NCBI GenBank assembly: GCA_012103475.1
Contig: WLWS01000001.1
Location: 434,001-498,000, forward strand
Direction: 5' to 3'
Source: Gammaproteobacteria bacterium
GTDB taxonomy: Bacteria; Pseudomonadota; Gammaproteobacteria; Eutrophobiales; Eutrophobiaceae
DNA: 64,000 bases
Positions within the stretch are counted from its first letter, which is position 1. Each line of letters begins with the position of its first letter. The translations under genes and the position numbers were made by a program. Below are positions 27,265 to 36,802 of the stretch, one piece after another. The notes beneath the pieces are model-generated. The model saw nothing but the letters and a program-made list of their open reading frames with translations. It did no database searches and was not told where the DNA came from.

Positions 27265-28869
27265 GTGCTGGATTCCTACGACATCATCGTAATCGGCGGC
27301 GGCTCAGCCGGTTGTGCGCTCGCCATGCGACTATCTGAAGACCGTTCGCGTAGTGTGCTCTTACTCGAAGCTGGCCGCTCTGATAAACACTTGTTCAGTC
27401 GCATTCCCGCTGCCAGTCCGCTTGCCATCGGCAGCCCGGATTTTAACTGGATGTATCAAATCGAGGCGGATCCTTCACGCAATAACAAAGTTGACATGTG
27501 GCCCGCTGGTCGTTGTCTTGGCGGTGGCAGCGCAATTAATGGCATGATGTTCATTCGCAGTCACCCCTACGATTTTCAACATTGGCTTGATCTGGGTAAC
27601 ACCGGCTGGGGTTTTGACGATGTTCTGCCTTATTTCAAACGTATGGAAAATAATGAACGCGGTGAAGATACTTATCGCGGCAGACATGGCCCACAGGCGG
27701 TTAGCGAAGTCCGCTGTCCTGTGTCGATTACTGACAAATGGATTGAAGCAGCTCAGGAGGCAGGTATACCTCGTTCAACGGACTTGAACGGAGAAATCCC
27801 TGAAGGCCTTGACTATTGTCAGCTCTCACAAAAAAACGGCTTAAGACATTCGACTGCTCATGCCTATATCTGGCCGGAATTAAAGAAACGCAAGAATCTT
27901 ACTGTTCAACTGAATGCAGAAGTGCAACGCGTCATTTGCGAGAACGGACGTGCCCGCGCTGTCGAGTATACAAATGAAGGAAAAACCAAACGCGTAGCGG
28001 CAAATGCCGGAGTAGTGATTAGTGCCGGCGCTCTGGCTTCACCGAAACTGTTGATGCTGTCCGGTTACGGAGATGGCGAACAGCTCCATGAACACGGTAT
28101 TGATGTTCTCGCTGATCTGCCCGGTGTTGGTCAGAACCTGCAGGAACACCCGGCGATGAATCTCGAAATTCGCGTCAAGCTGCCAACCTTAAGTAGTGAT
28201 CAGGGACCATTCAGAAATATCCTCCACGGCATGAACTTTCTGTTTCGTCGTAGAGGTCCGCTGACCACATCGATAGGACATGCTCACGCGCTGGTGCATA
28301 CTCGGTCGGATTTACCCGCACCGAATATACAAATTATTCTTACCCCCTTTTCATTCCAGAAAGAGGGCGAAAAAATCACTCTCTCGAAAGAACCGGAACT
28401 GGGTTTTGCTATCGGCCTGATGCGTCCTCGTAGCCGCGGTCAGATTCGTCTGCGATCAGCTCTACCGAATGACAAACCGATCATTGAACATCAGATGTTT
28501 GGTGAAAATGAAGATTTGAAAGAATTGCTGGAAGGCTTTCAAATGGCGCGCAAAATCATTCACCAGGAGTGTTTTAAACCCTATCTTGTCCACGAAAAAT
28601 TTCCCGGCAACAAGGTTGAATCGAGTGAAGAGCTGGAAACGATTGCACGCGAGAGTGCTTTTCCAATGTACCACCCCGTTGGTAGCTGCAAGATGGGTCA
28701 GGATGAGATGGCCGTCGTCGATCATAATCTGAAAGTCAGACAGACAGAGAACCTCTGGGTAGCCGATACCTCGATTATGCCGACGCTGACATCCGGAAAT
28801 ACCAACGCCACGGCGATAATGATCGGCGAACGCGCCAGCGCCTTGATTAATGAACAATTGAATAAATAA
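27265..28869 (+). CDS. GMC-family alcohol oxidase/dehydrogenase
   Basis: A 534-residue FAD enzyme of the glucose-methanol-choline family. It has the Rossmann motif DIIVIGGGSAGCALAMRLSE, the GMC signatures GRCLGGGSAINGMMFIRS and GALASPKLLMLSGYG, the catalytic histidine in MYHPVGSCKMG, and the C-terminal STLTSGNTNATAIMIGERA-like block. It starts with GTG and lacks a signal peptide, so it is cytoplasmic. It oxidises a primary alcohol to an aldehyde, and an aldehyde dehydrogenase gene follows 14 bases later, so the two probably work in sequence. Choline itself cannot be assumed. Confidence 0.93.
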   Translation: MLDSYDIIVIGGGSAGCALAMRLSEDRSRSVLLLEAGRSDKHLFSRIPAASPLAIGSPDFNWMYQIEADPSRNNKVDMWPAGRCLGGGSAINGMMFIRSHPYDFQHWLDLGNTGWGFDDVLPYFKRMENNERGEDTYRGRHGPQAVSEVRCPVSITDKWIEAAQEAGIPRSTDLNGEIPEGLDYCQLSQKNGLRHSTAHAYIWPELKKRKNLTVQLNAEVQRVICENGRARAVEYTNEGKTKRVAANAGVVISAGALASPKLLMLSGYGDGEQLHEHGIDVLADLPGVGQNLQEHPAMNLEIRVKLPTLSSDQGPFRNILHGMNFLFRRRGPLTTSIGHAHALVHTRSDLPAPNIQIILTPFSFQKEGEKITLSKEPELGFAIGLMRPRSRGQIRLRSALPNDKPIIEHQMFGENEDLKELLEGFQMARKIIHQECFKPYLVHEKFPGNKVESSEELETIARESAFPMYHPVGSCKMGQDEMAVVDHNLKVRQTENLWVADTSIMPTLTSGNTNATAIMIGERASALINEQLNK

Positions 28870-28883
28870 TAAAAGAGAGTTTT

Positions 28884-30386
28884 ATGAGTGCAATAGAAAA
28901 AGAATTCACCTGGCATGACAAGCTGGGCTCCATTTCACTTAATGTGAAATCCCTTATCGACGGTAAGCGAATCAGCCCGCAGGAACATGTAGTAATTGAA
29001 AGGCAGAATCCCGCTGATGAAAGTAAGGGTATTGATATTCCCTGCTGTGATGAGAATGAAGTCAGTATCGCTGTCAAATCCGCTCGAAACTGTTTTGAAA
29101 AATCCTGGCGGGACATGCCCTTGATTCAGAGAAAAATGTCTTTGGCCAGACTGGCTGAGCTGTTAATGAAACATCAGGAAGAGCTGGCTTTGATGGACAG
29201 TCTTGAAGTAGGTAAACCGATTTCTGCGGCGCTGATGGAAGTACAGATAGCGTCCGGTTTTTTTTCTTATTATGCCGAAGCCATCGATAAACTCTACGGT
29301 TACAGCGCTCCGACCGACAGTGATGCGCTCGAATTACAAACGCACAGACCACGCGGCATTGTTGCGGCACTCACGCCCTGGAATTTTCCGGTGATCAATG
29401 TCGCATTGAAAGCCGCGCCGGCGCTGGCTGCTGGAAATTGCGTTGTACTCAAGCCGTCTGAATACTCTGTACTCTCTGCTTTACGTATTGCCGAACTGGC
29501 GCTGGAGGCCGGTATTCCACAAGGCGTGTTTAATGTGGTTACTGGTGCCGGTAAGACGGGCAAGATTCTTGTAGAGCACGATGATATCAATATGCTCACC
29601 TTTACCGGCTCAACCATGACGGGCAAACACATTATGCGGGCCATTGGAGAATCCGCTATCAAACCAATGCTACTCGAATGCGGCGGTAATAATCCGCAAT
29701 TGTTATTCGCTGACATGCTTGAAGATGATATGCAGGGCTTGATCATGGGGCTGGTGCAGTCGGCGATGATGAATCAGGGCCAGGTATGTATTGCTCGCTC
29801 AAGACTATTAGTAGAAGAATCGATTTTCGATCAGATCGCCGAAGCCGTGACACAGGCCTGCCAGCAACTGCAAGCAGCCGATCCCATGCTGTCGGACACA
29901 ATGTTCGGCCCGCTCGCCAATCGTATGCAATTTGAAAAAGTCAGTGACGCGATTAACAAGTCCAAAGGTGGCGAACTTCTGCTCGATGGCCGACAGGCTC
30001 CGCGACCGGCAAAGGGTTTCTATCTCGGCCCATCCGTCTACAAAGATGTAACGGGGAACAGCAGTATTGCCCGGCAGGAAATCTTTGGACCGGTAATCAG
30101 TCTGACACCGTTTAAAAACGAACAGCACGCCTTACAACTTGCAAACAATACCGAGTACGGGCTTGCAGCCACGGTATGGACAAAAGATCTGGCTCGCGGA
30201 CATCGCGTACCTCGCTTGTTAAACGCTGGCTGGGTTGCCGTCAATGCCTCAAGCCGGCCGTCCATGGGAGCGGGAATTGCCCACTCGCATGAGCCTTTCG
30301 GCCAGTCCGGTTTCGGTGTCGAAGGTGGCATGGCCGGGCTGGAAAGTTACTGCAGATTGCAAACCACAACCATTACTCATGGCTAA
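28884..30386 (+). CDS. NAD(P)-dependent aldehyde dehydrogenase
   Basis: A 500-residue ALDH superfamily member. It shows ALTPWNFPVINVALKAAPAL, GSTMTGKHIMRAIGE, the general base Glu265 in LLECGGNNPQ, the nucleophile Cys302 in NQGQVCIARSR, and QEIFGPVISL. This is a complete active site. It probably oxidises the aldehyde made by the GMC enzyme. Its 3' end overlaps the DUF2817 gene by eight bases, which suggests coupled translation. Confidence 0.95.
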   Translation: MSAIEKEFTWHDKLGSISLNVKSLIDGKRISPQEHVVIERQNPADESKGIDIPCCDENEVSIAVKSARNCFEKSWRDMPLIQRKMSLARLAELLMKHQEELALMDSLEVGKPISAALMEVQIASGFFSYYAEAIDKLYGYSAPTDSDALELQTHRPRGIVAALTPWNFPVINVALKAAPALAAGNCVVLKPSEYSVLSALRIAELALEAGIPQGVFNVVTGAGKTGKILVEHDDINMLTFTGSTMTGKHIMRAIGESAIKPMLLECGGNNPQLLFADMLEDDMQGLIMGLVQSAMMNQGQVCIARSRLLVEESIFDQIAEAVTQACQQLQAADPMLSDTMFGPLANRMQFEKVSDAINKSKGGELLLDGRQAPRPAKGFYLGPSVYKDVTGNSSIARQEIFGPVISLTPFKNEQHALQLANNTEYGLAATVWTKDLARGHRVPRLLNAGWVAVNASSRPSMGAGIAHSHEPFGQSGFGVEGGMAGLESYCRLQTTTITHG

Positions 30387-31479
30387 GGACAGCGGCATAG
30401 AAAATTATTTTGCCGATAATTACCTTGCTGCCCGACGCAAGTTTCTCGACGCCTGTGCAATCCAGAATCTTGAAGTTAAACATTATGTGAATAACTGTCT
30501 AGATAATCAGGATGTCGAACTGACCTGCGATGTCACACTTATCGGTGATGCCGCTGCCAGAAAACTTCTGGTACTAACTTCCGGAGTGCATGGTGCCGAA
30601 CTGATGTGTGGCTCGGGCTGCCAGACAGGTTTGCTTATCGAAGACTATTTTAGTGACTTGCCGGCTGATAACGCAGTGCTGATTGTGCATGCTCTAAATC
30701 CCTGGGGCGCACTCAATCTGCGCCGTAATAATGAAAACAATGTTGACCTATGTCGTAATTTCGTCGACTTTGAAAATGAACTACCGATCAATGAGGGTTA
30801 TGAAAGTATTCACGATGCACTTGGCTGTGCCGAATTAAGTGGTTCAAACAGAGAACAGGCGAACAAAATTCTGGATGCTTTCAAAGCAGAAAAAGGCGAG
30901 ACGACATTTGTCAGCGCAGTAATGTCCGGCCAGTATTCTCATCCTCAGGGAATGGCCTATGGCGGAAACGAGGCAGTCTGGTCGCAGCACACAATAAAAA
31001 ATATTCTGCAGCGACATGCTGGTGCTGCCGAGCGTGTCTGCCTGCTTGATTATCACAGCGGCCTCGGACCATATGCCGTGGGTACAGTGGTTTGCCTGCA
31101 CAAGGGCGAGGCCCTGCAAAGAGCACAAAGCTGGTTTGGTGATGAGCTGATGGCGCCAATGCAGGCAGACAAAACCAGCGACAAGTTTCATCCTGCTCTC
31201 GGCCATACGACCGAAGGCTATATTGATGCGCTACCTGGCAAAGAAGTGACTTCAATCGTTATTGAATATGGCACCTATGACATGCAATCGAATTTACAGG
31301 CTTTGCTCGATGAGCATAGTCTCTATATGAATGGTGACTATGACAGCGTGCAGGCTCGTGAGATTAAGGATGCGGTACTAAAAACACACTATCCGGACGA
31401 TCCACAATGGCGCTATGCTGTCTGGTCACGATCGAAAGAAGTGATCGAACAGGCGATGAGAGGATTAAACGATGACTGA
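30379..31479 (+). CDS. DUF2817/M14-like metallohydrolase
   Basis: A 366-residue protein starting MAKDSGIENYFADNYLAARR at 30379. An open frame runs further back inside the aldehyde dehydrogenase gene but is not coding. It has a zinc-peptidase-like core: LTSGVHGAELMCGSGCQTG (H..E ligands), LNPWGALNLRRNNENNVDLCRNF, the later LLDYHSGLGP (third ligand) and IVIEYGTYD (general-base glutamate). This fits DUF2817, a branch of the M14 carboxypeptidase/aspartoacylase clan that would hydrolyse an amide or peptide. No substrate is known. It overlaps the next gene by eight bases. Confidence 0.82.
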   Translation: MAKDSGIENYFADNYLAARRKFLDACAIQNLEVKHYVNNCLDNQDVELTCDVTLIGDAAARKLLVLTSGVHGAELMCGSGCQTGLLIEDYFSDLPADNAVLIVHALNPWGALNLRRNNENNVDLCRNFVDFENELPINEGYESIHDALGCAELSGSNREQANKILDAFKAEKGETTFVSAVMSGQYSHPQGMAYGGNEAVWSQHTIKNILQRHAGAAERVCLLDYHSGLGPYAVGTVVCLHKGEALQRAQSWFGDELMAPMQADKTSDKFHPALGHTTEGYIDALPGKEVTSIVIEYGTYDMQSNLQALLDEHSLYMNGDYDSVQAREIKDAVLKTHYPDDPQWRYAVWSRSKEVIEQAMRGLNDD

Positions 31480-32491
31480 AGAACATGTAGCACCTACATT
31501 GGAAGAAATCCGGGCATGTGCGGAACGTATCGCGCCTTACACCCGACAGACACCGACCTTTCAATGGTCCGGCGACACTGTTGCCTCCAGGTTGGGAGAC
31601 AATACCGAAGTACATTTGAAACTGGAATTGTTTCAGCGTACCGGCACTTTCAAAGCCCGCGGCGCAGTCAATAATGCACTGGCTATTCCGAAAGCTGACA
31701 GAAAAAAAGGCATTACCACTATCAGCGCTGGCAATCATGCTATCGCAGCAGCCTACGCCGCTCATTGTATCGGTGCTCATGCCAAGGTGGTCATGCAGGC
31801 ATCTGCAAATGCTGCGCGTGTTGCTGCGGCGAAATCACTCGGCGCGGAGATCGTCATCGCCAAAGACGGTGCCACTGGCTTCGCCATGGTTGATGATATC
31901 GTCAAGGAAGAAGGTCGCATTTATATTCATGCTTTTGAAGGTAAAAGAGTTACCGAAGCCACCGCAACGCTTGGTCTCGAAATACACGAAGCAATCTCCA
32001 ATCTGGATGCCATCGTTATTCCAATCGGTGCAGGTGGTATGTGTTCAGGAGTTGGCACCGTAACCAAACTGATAAACCCGGACTGCAAAGTTTATGCGGT
32101 GGAACCAGAAGGTGCTGCGGTAATGAAAGCCAGCCTTGAAGCTGGCAGCGCACAAACAATCAGTGACTTCAGCACCATTGCCGACAGTCTGGCGCCGCCG
32201 CTAACCACGCCTTATTGTTTTAGCATGGTACAGCGCTCACTGGATGAACTGGTACTGGTCAGCGACGATGAAATTGCTGCAGCGGTCGCAATACTTTTTG
32301 AGCACATGAAGCTGGCAGTTGAACCTGCGGGTGCAGCGACCACCGCAGCGGCTTTCGGACCCTTGCGGGAGAAATTACGGGGTAAGCGTATTGCTCTGAT
32401 CGTGTGTGGCAGCAATATCGATGCAGAAGGTTTTAACAAGGTTCTGCTACGTGGGCAAAAAGCACTGGAAAATAAAACATTATCAAGTTAA
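31472..32491 (+). CDS. Threonine/serine dehydratase-type PLP enzyme
   Basis: A 339-residue fold-type II PLP enzyme. It has the PLP-lysine motif RTGTFKARGAVNNAL with Lys61, the asparagine loop SAGNHAIAAAYAAH, the phosphate-binding PIGAGGMCSGVG, and AVEPAGAATTAA. It lacks the C-terminal ACT domain of biosynthetic IlvA, so it is the catabolic or serine-racemase-like form, which deaminates or eliminates water from threonine, serine or 3-hydroxyaspartate. Its place after a DUF2817 amidohydrolase suggests that the pathway frees a hydroxyamino acid. Confidence 0.88.
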   Translation: MTEEHVAPTLEEIRACAERIAPYTRQTPTFQWSGDTVASRLGDNTEVHLKLELFQRTGTFKARGAVNNALAIPKADRKKGITTISAGNHAIAAAYAAHCIGAHAKVVMQASANAARVAAAKSLGAEIVIAKDGATGFAMVDDIVKEEGRIYIHAFEGKRVTEATATLGLEIHEAISNLDAIVIPIGAGGMCSGVGTVTKLINPDCKVYAVEPEGAAVMKASLEAGSAQTISDFSTIADSLAPPLTTPYCFSMVQRSLDELVLVSDDEIAAAVAILFEHMKLAVEPAGAATTAAAFGPLREKLRGKRIALIVCGSNIDAEGFNKVLLRGQKALENKTLSS

Positions 32492-32508
32492 CTGAGGAAA
32501 GAAAAAGA

Positions 32509-33504
32509 ATGAGTGACTCAATACGTGCTCTGGTCGTAGAGGAAAACGAAGAAGGTAAACCAGCTGCCAGTCTGAAAGAACTGTCAATTAGTGACTTACT
32601 CGATGAAGAAGTACTGGTGAAAGTCGCCTATTCCACCCTGAACTATAAGGATGGTCTGGCAGTATCCGGCATAGGCAGGATCTGTCGAAAGATGCCGATG
32701 GTTTGTGGTATCGATCTTGCCGGCACCGTGCTCGAATCCAGAAATGAAAACTGGCAGGCCGGCGATCGGGTTCTGGTGAATGGCTTTGGACTATCCGAAG
32801 TTCATTGGGGCGGCTATGCACAAAAGCAGAAATTGAAAACAGAATGGTTAACGCGAATTCCGGATGCATTTTCTGATGAACAGGCAATGGCGATAGGCAC
32901 AGCCGGCTACACTGCGATGTTATGTGTTAACGCTCTGCAGGATCATGGAACAGAGCCGGATGCCGGTAGAATTCTGGTCAGCGGTGCAAGCGGAGGTGTC
33001 GGTTCCATCGCCTGCCTCTTACTTGCGAAACTTGGCTACGAAGTGGTAGCGGCAAGTGGTAAAGCCGATGCAAAAGACTATTTGCTCTCACTTGGTGTCA
33101 GTGAAGTCATTGAACGCGATGAACTTGATCGGGACGCGAAGCCTCTGGAGAAAGAACTCTGGGCCGGAGCGATTGATTCGGTCGGGTCAAAAACGCTGGC
33201 GACGATTCTTGCACAAACCTCTTATGAAGGCATCGTTGCTGCCTGTGGACTAGCCGGCGGTTTCGATTTACCCACTTCGGTTATGCCTTTCATTCTAAGG
33301 GGCGTTACGCTCCGCGGCATCGATTCAGTGATGGCCCCACAAACACGTCGGCAACGCGCGTGGGGCGATCTTGCCAGATTGATTGACACAAATGATCTGG
33401 CTCACGTTTATCGAATAGAACCTTTAAGCAATATCAAGACACTGGCCAAGCAACTAATGGCAGGCGAGGTCACCGGTCGTATTGTAATTGATGTGAATGC
33501 CTGA
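32509..33504 (+). CDS. MDR oxidoreductase of the AcuI/YhdH (acrylyl-CoA reductase) type
   Basis: A 331-residue zinc-free medium-chain reductase. It shows STLNYKDGLAVSGIGRI, CGIDLAGTVLES, the NADPH motif VSGASGGVGSIACLLLAKLGYEVVAASG written here in part as SGASGGVGS, and GVTLRGIDSVMAP, all typical of the YhdH/AcuI group. AcuI reduces acryloyl-CoA to propionyl-CoA in DMSP and 3-hydroxypropionate metabolism. The operon also encodes an acyl-CoA ligase, so reduction of an unsaturated acyl-CoA is a sensible guess. Confidence 0.86.
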   Translation: MSDSIRALVVEENEEGKPAASLKELSISDLLDEEVLVKVAYSTLNYKDGLAVSGIGRICRKMPMVCGIDLAGTVLESRNENWQAGDRVLVNGFGLSEVHWGGYAQKQKLKTEWLTRIPDAFSDEQAMAIGTAGYTAMLCVNALQDHGTEPDAGRILVSGASGGVGSIACLLLAKLGYEVVAASGKADAKDYLLSLGVSEVIERDELDRDAKPLEKELWAGAIDSVGSKTLATILAQTSYEGIVAACGLAGGFDLPTSVMPFILRGVTLRGIDSVMAPQTRRQRAWGDLARLIDTNDLAHVYRIEPLSNIKTLAKQLMAGEVTGRIVIDVNA

Positions 33505-33513
33505 ACCCCATCT

Positions 33514-34988
33514 ATGAGTGACGATGACAAGATCCTCCTGATCGCTGGCGAACGCTCGCTTAGTAAAGCACAGCTATTTCAGCAGGGAGCTGTGGTCGCG
33601 AGAAAACTGGGCGATGCCGGGTTAAAACATGGCGATGCAATTGCCCTCATATTACGAAATGACTTCGCCTATTTTGTCATGCATGATGCCGCCCGCTATG
33701 GAAACTTTGATATCGTACCGGTTAACTGGCATTTAAAAGTACCCGAGATTGACTACATTCTTCAGGATTGTTCAGCGAAAGCTGTCATCATCCATGCTGA
33801 TCTCCTGACTGATGATTTGCAAATAACTTTGGTCGATCATCTTGTCGTAGTTGTACCAGAAGCAGGCGCCAGCCTGAGTAGCTGGGCTGAGTGGATCAGC
33901 TCTACAGAAAAACCCGAACAAGAAGCTGTGCCATTTTGCCCACCGCTTTTCTATACCTCCGGTACCAGCGGTAAACCCAAAGCGGTTGTGCGTGAAAAAA
34001 TTTCGCCAAAGCTGATAGTAAAAATAGCTGAACGCACCTGCTTTGCCTGGGGCTTTGATAAGCTGCCGATTCGCTCTGTTATGACCGGCCCCCTGTATCA
34101 CTCTGCACCAAATGGTTATGCGAACATGGTTCTGCAGGCAGATGGACTTCTTGTGCTACAGGAAAAGTTTGATGCAGAAGAATTACTGATGCTAATAGAG
34201 AAACACGAGATTACGCATCTGCACATGGTGCCAACTATGTTCAGTCGGCTTCTGGCTCTGCCAGCGGAAATAAGGAGCAAATACTCGCTAACATCCCTGC
34301 TTCATGTCAGCCACGGCGCTGCGCCCTGCCCGCCGGAAGTTAAACGGCAGATGATCGAATGGTGGGGATCGGTCATTCATGAATACTACGCAATGACTGA
34401 AACCGGCATTATCTGTTGTTCGAATAGTGAAGAATGGTTAGCGCACCCAGGCTCAGTGGGTTGCGCAGCACCGGGCGTCTCACTACAGATTCGACACGAC
34501 GATGGCAGTGAATGCGCAACGGGCGAAGCTGGTTTTATCTGTGTTCAACACGAAGCCACCGCTGCCGTGTCTTATCACAACGCCGCTGACAAAAGCGCCG
34601 ATCTGGTTCAGGACGGATTTCTTGTCACTGGTGATATCGGTTATCTCGATGAAAATGGTTTTTGTATATTTCCGATCGTAAATCCGACATGGTTATCTCG
34701 GGTGGCGTTAATATCTACCCGGCAGAAATTGAAAACGAACTCATCACAATGCCCGGTGTAAGGGATTGCACAGTCTTCGGCGTGCCGGATAAGGAATTCG
34801 GCGAGAAACTGGTGGCTTTTGTTGAAAGTGACGGAAAGCTGGATGTCGATGAAATAAGAAGCTTTCTGAAAAAAAGGATTGCCAGTTTTAAAGTTCCAAA
34901 GATTTATGAGCAAGTGGCTTCGCTGCCACGTGAAGATTCCGGGAAATTGAAAAAACGCGAGATAAAGGAAAAATATGTCCAACAATAA
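33514..34988 (+). pseudogene. AMP-forming acyl-CoA ligase, frameshifted near 34660
   Basis: The N-terminal frame (33514-34761) has the ATP motif FYTSGTSGKPKAVVRE and the acceptor region YYAMTETGI, and reaches GDIGYLDENGF before it goes out of register. The rest of the family sequence, LYISDRKSDMVISGGVN to PREDSGKLKKREIKEK with the A10 lysine, continues in the -1 frame to 34988. One missing T in the run at 34659-34663 restores an intact protein of about 491 residues. Everything else is well conserved, so the lesion is recent or a sequencing error. The enzyme would activate a carboxylate as a CoA thioester. Confidence 0.85.
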
Positions 34989-36315
34989 ACTAGGTCGCTT
35001 ATCACTTATTACCTACGCTGGTCCCGGTCTGCCCATCGCCGTGCTGGAAATGCCGCTTATTGTTTACATCGTCCCCTTCTATGCCGGTGAACTCGGGCTT
35101 GAACTCGCCACCATCGGCGGAATCTTCTTAATCGCCAGAATGTGGGATGCGATTACCGACCCTGTCATTGGTAATCTAAGTGATCGCACTAAAACAAAAT
35201 GGGGAAGACGTAAACCATGGTTGCTGTTCGGTTCACCATTGTTAATGATCGGTGTTATCGCCTTTCTCAGCCCGCCTGAGGAGCTTGGCAAGGTTTACCT
35301 TGGAGTTACTGCGTTTTTATTTTATATAGCCTGGACTCTGGTTCAGATCCCATATCTTTCCTGGGGCGCCGAACTCTCTCGCGATTACAGTGAACGCACG
35401 CGTATCAACAGTTATCGCGAGACTGGGCGAATGCTGGGCGTTTTAATTGCGACCATACTGCCAATACTGGTTCTATCCTCACCGGATCCTTCTGTTCGGG
35501 AAATACTTGAGGTTTATGTTGTCGCCCTGCTCGTACTGATTCCGCTCAGCACTTTACTGGCCGTCTGGATTACGCCAAAAGGTCATTACATTGAGAATCA
35601 GGATAACAGTCTGTTCAAAGCGCTGAAGATACTACCCAAAAACAAACCTTTTCTGCGTTTTCTATGTGGTATTTTTTGTCTCTGGCTGGGCGGCGCAATT
35701 TTCAACACAGTCATTGTTTTTCTCTTTCAGTATCTCCTCGAACTACCACGTTCCGATTTTCTTAAACTTGTTTTATTGCAATACATTCTTGGTATTGCCT
35801 TTGTACCTCTGTGGTTGAAGATTGCTGACAAAATTGGTCGCCACCGCGCGCTGGTAATCGGCGGTTTCGGTTTTCTAGCTATATTGCCCTTGTACTTACT
35901 GGCAACTCCCGGTGTGTTCTGGCACGCAGTGGTAATTTTTTGTATTGCCGGGCCGATGACTTCTGTTATCTGGGTCATGCCGCCAGCACTCACAGCTGAT
36001 ACGATTGAATACGGCATGATGAAAGGCGGCTCTGATCACGCTGCTCTTTATATGGCTATGTACAACTTCGTTATGAAAATGGCTTTGGCCTTTGGTGTTG
36101 GCCTGGCCATGCCACTGCTCGGTGCACTCGGCTTCAACCCAATGGGCGAAAACACTGCAGAGGCAATGCGCGGCTTTATTTTTGTTGCGCTGTTTCTGCC
36201 TATGATTGTCGGCCTGCCCGGCGCACTGATTCTCTTTAACTACCCTTTAACCAAAGCAAAACATGCCACCATCAGACGCTACCTGTCGAAAAAAGGCATG
36301 ACGGAACTAAGCTAA
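34975..36315 (+). CDS. GPH-family (MelB-like) sodium/proton symporter
   Basis: A 446-residue major facilitator of the glycoside-pentoside-hexuronide type, with about 12 helices. Diagnostic blocks are ARMWDAITDPVIGNLSDRT followed by TKWGRRKPWLLFG in the first half, and PALTADTIEYGMMKGGSDHA in the second. It overlaps the ligase gene by 14 bases and probably imports the substrate of this operon. GPH carriers move sugars and glycosides, although some related clades take other solutes. Confidence 0.9.
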   Translation: MSNNKLGRLSLITYAGPGLPIAVLEMPLIVYIVPFYAGELGLELATIGGIFLIARMWDAITDPVIGNLSDRTKTKWGRRKPWLLFGSPLLMIGVIAFLSPPEELGKVYLGVTAFLFYIAWTLVQIPYLSWGAELSRDYSERTRINSYRETGRMLGVLIATILPILVLSSPDPSVREILEVYVVALLVLIPLSTLLAVWITPKGHYIENQDNSLFKALKILPKNKPFLRFLCGIFCLWLGGAIFNTVIVFLFQYLLELPRSDFLKLVLLQYILGIAFVPLWLKIADKIGRHRALVIGGFGFLAILPLYLLATPGVFWHAVVIFCIAGPMTSVIWVMPPALTADTIEYGMMKGGSDHAALYMAMYNFVMKMALAFGVGLAMPLLGALGFNPMGENTAEAMRGFIFVALFLPMIVGLPGALILFNYPLTKAKHATIRRYLSKKGMTELS

Positions 36316-36800
36316 TGATAGTAAAAATACTCTTGCCCGTTTTATTGGTGTCACTCACCGCTGCCTGTTCAGCTGAAAGAAATACCGAGGCGCTACCAGA
36401 CTTTGAACAGCTTGTACTCAATAATTACATCACTCCTTTCAAAAACGCTGAAACTGAAAAGTGGCTACAGGTGTTTGCCGAGGATGCGATTGGAATGCAC
36501 AACACTTTACCTGCATTCGTTGGTAAGGAAGCCATCGCACAGTTTGGTGCTATGGTCGGTCAAAACTTAAACATAGAACAAATGGATGTGACCATTGAGG
36601 AAGTGAAAGTGAATGGTAGCTGGGCGCTGACCCGCGGCAGTTTTGTTTCGAAGTTTGTTCCGAAAAATTTACAGGACAGCAGTGCGATCAAACCCGCGAA
36701 CGGCAAATTCATCCTGCTCTGGGAACAACAGCAAAATGGTGAGTGGAAAGTTATTCTCGATATGGGTAACAGCAATGAAGGCCCACCACCGCCTTCCTGA
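36315..36800 (+). CDS. NTF2-like (DUF4440/SnoaL-type) lipoprotein
   Basis: A 161-residue protein whose ATG shares one base with the stop of the symporter gene. A lipoprotein signal (VLLVSLTAAC, lipobox LTAAC, Cys18) is followed by a single NTF2-like cone domain: YITPFKNAETEKWLQVFAED, FVGKEAIAQFGAMVGQ and GKFILLWEQQQNGEWKVIL. Such domains bind small ligands or act as isomerases and dehydratases. Being lipid-anchored, it probably works in the periplasm. It is the last gene of the operon. Confidence 0.82.
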   Translation: MIVKILLPVLLVSLTAACSAERNTEALPDFEQLVLNNYITPFKNAETEKWLQVFAEDAIGMHNTLPAFVGKEAIAQFGAMVGQNLNIEQMDVTIEEVKVNGSWALTRGSFVSKFVPKNLQDSSAIKPANGKFILLWEQQQNGEWKVILDMGNSNEGPPPPS

Positions 36801-36802
36801 AG

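Noticed and set aside
34662..34988. A separate small AMP-binding C-terminal protein
   Set aside because: Its sequence continues the family motif that breaks off in the upstream frame at the same point, so it is one gene with a frameshift. A programmed shift was rejected because no standard slippery heptamer is present.
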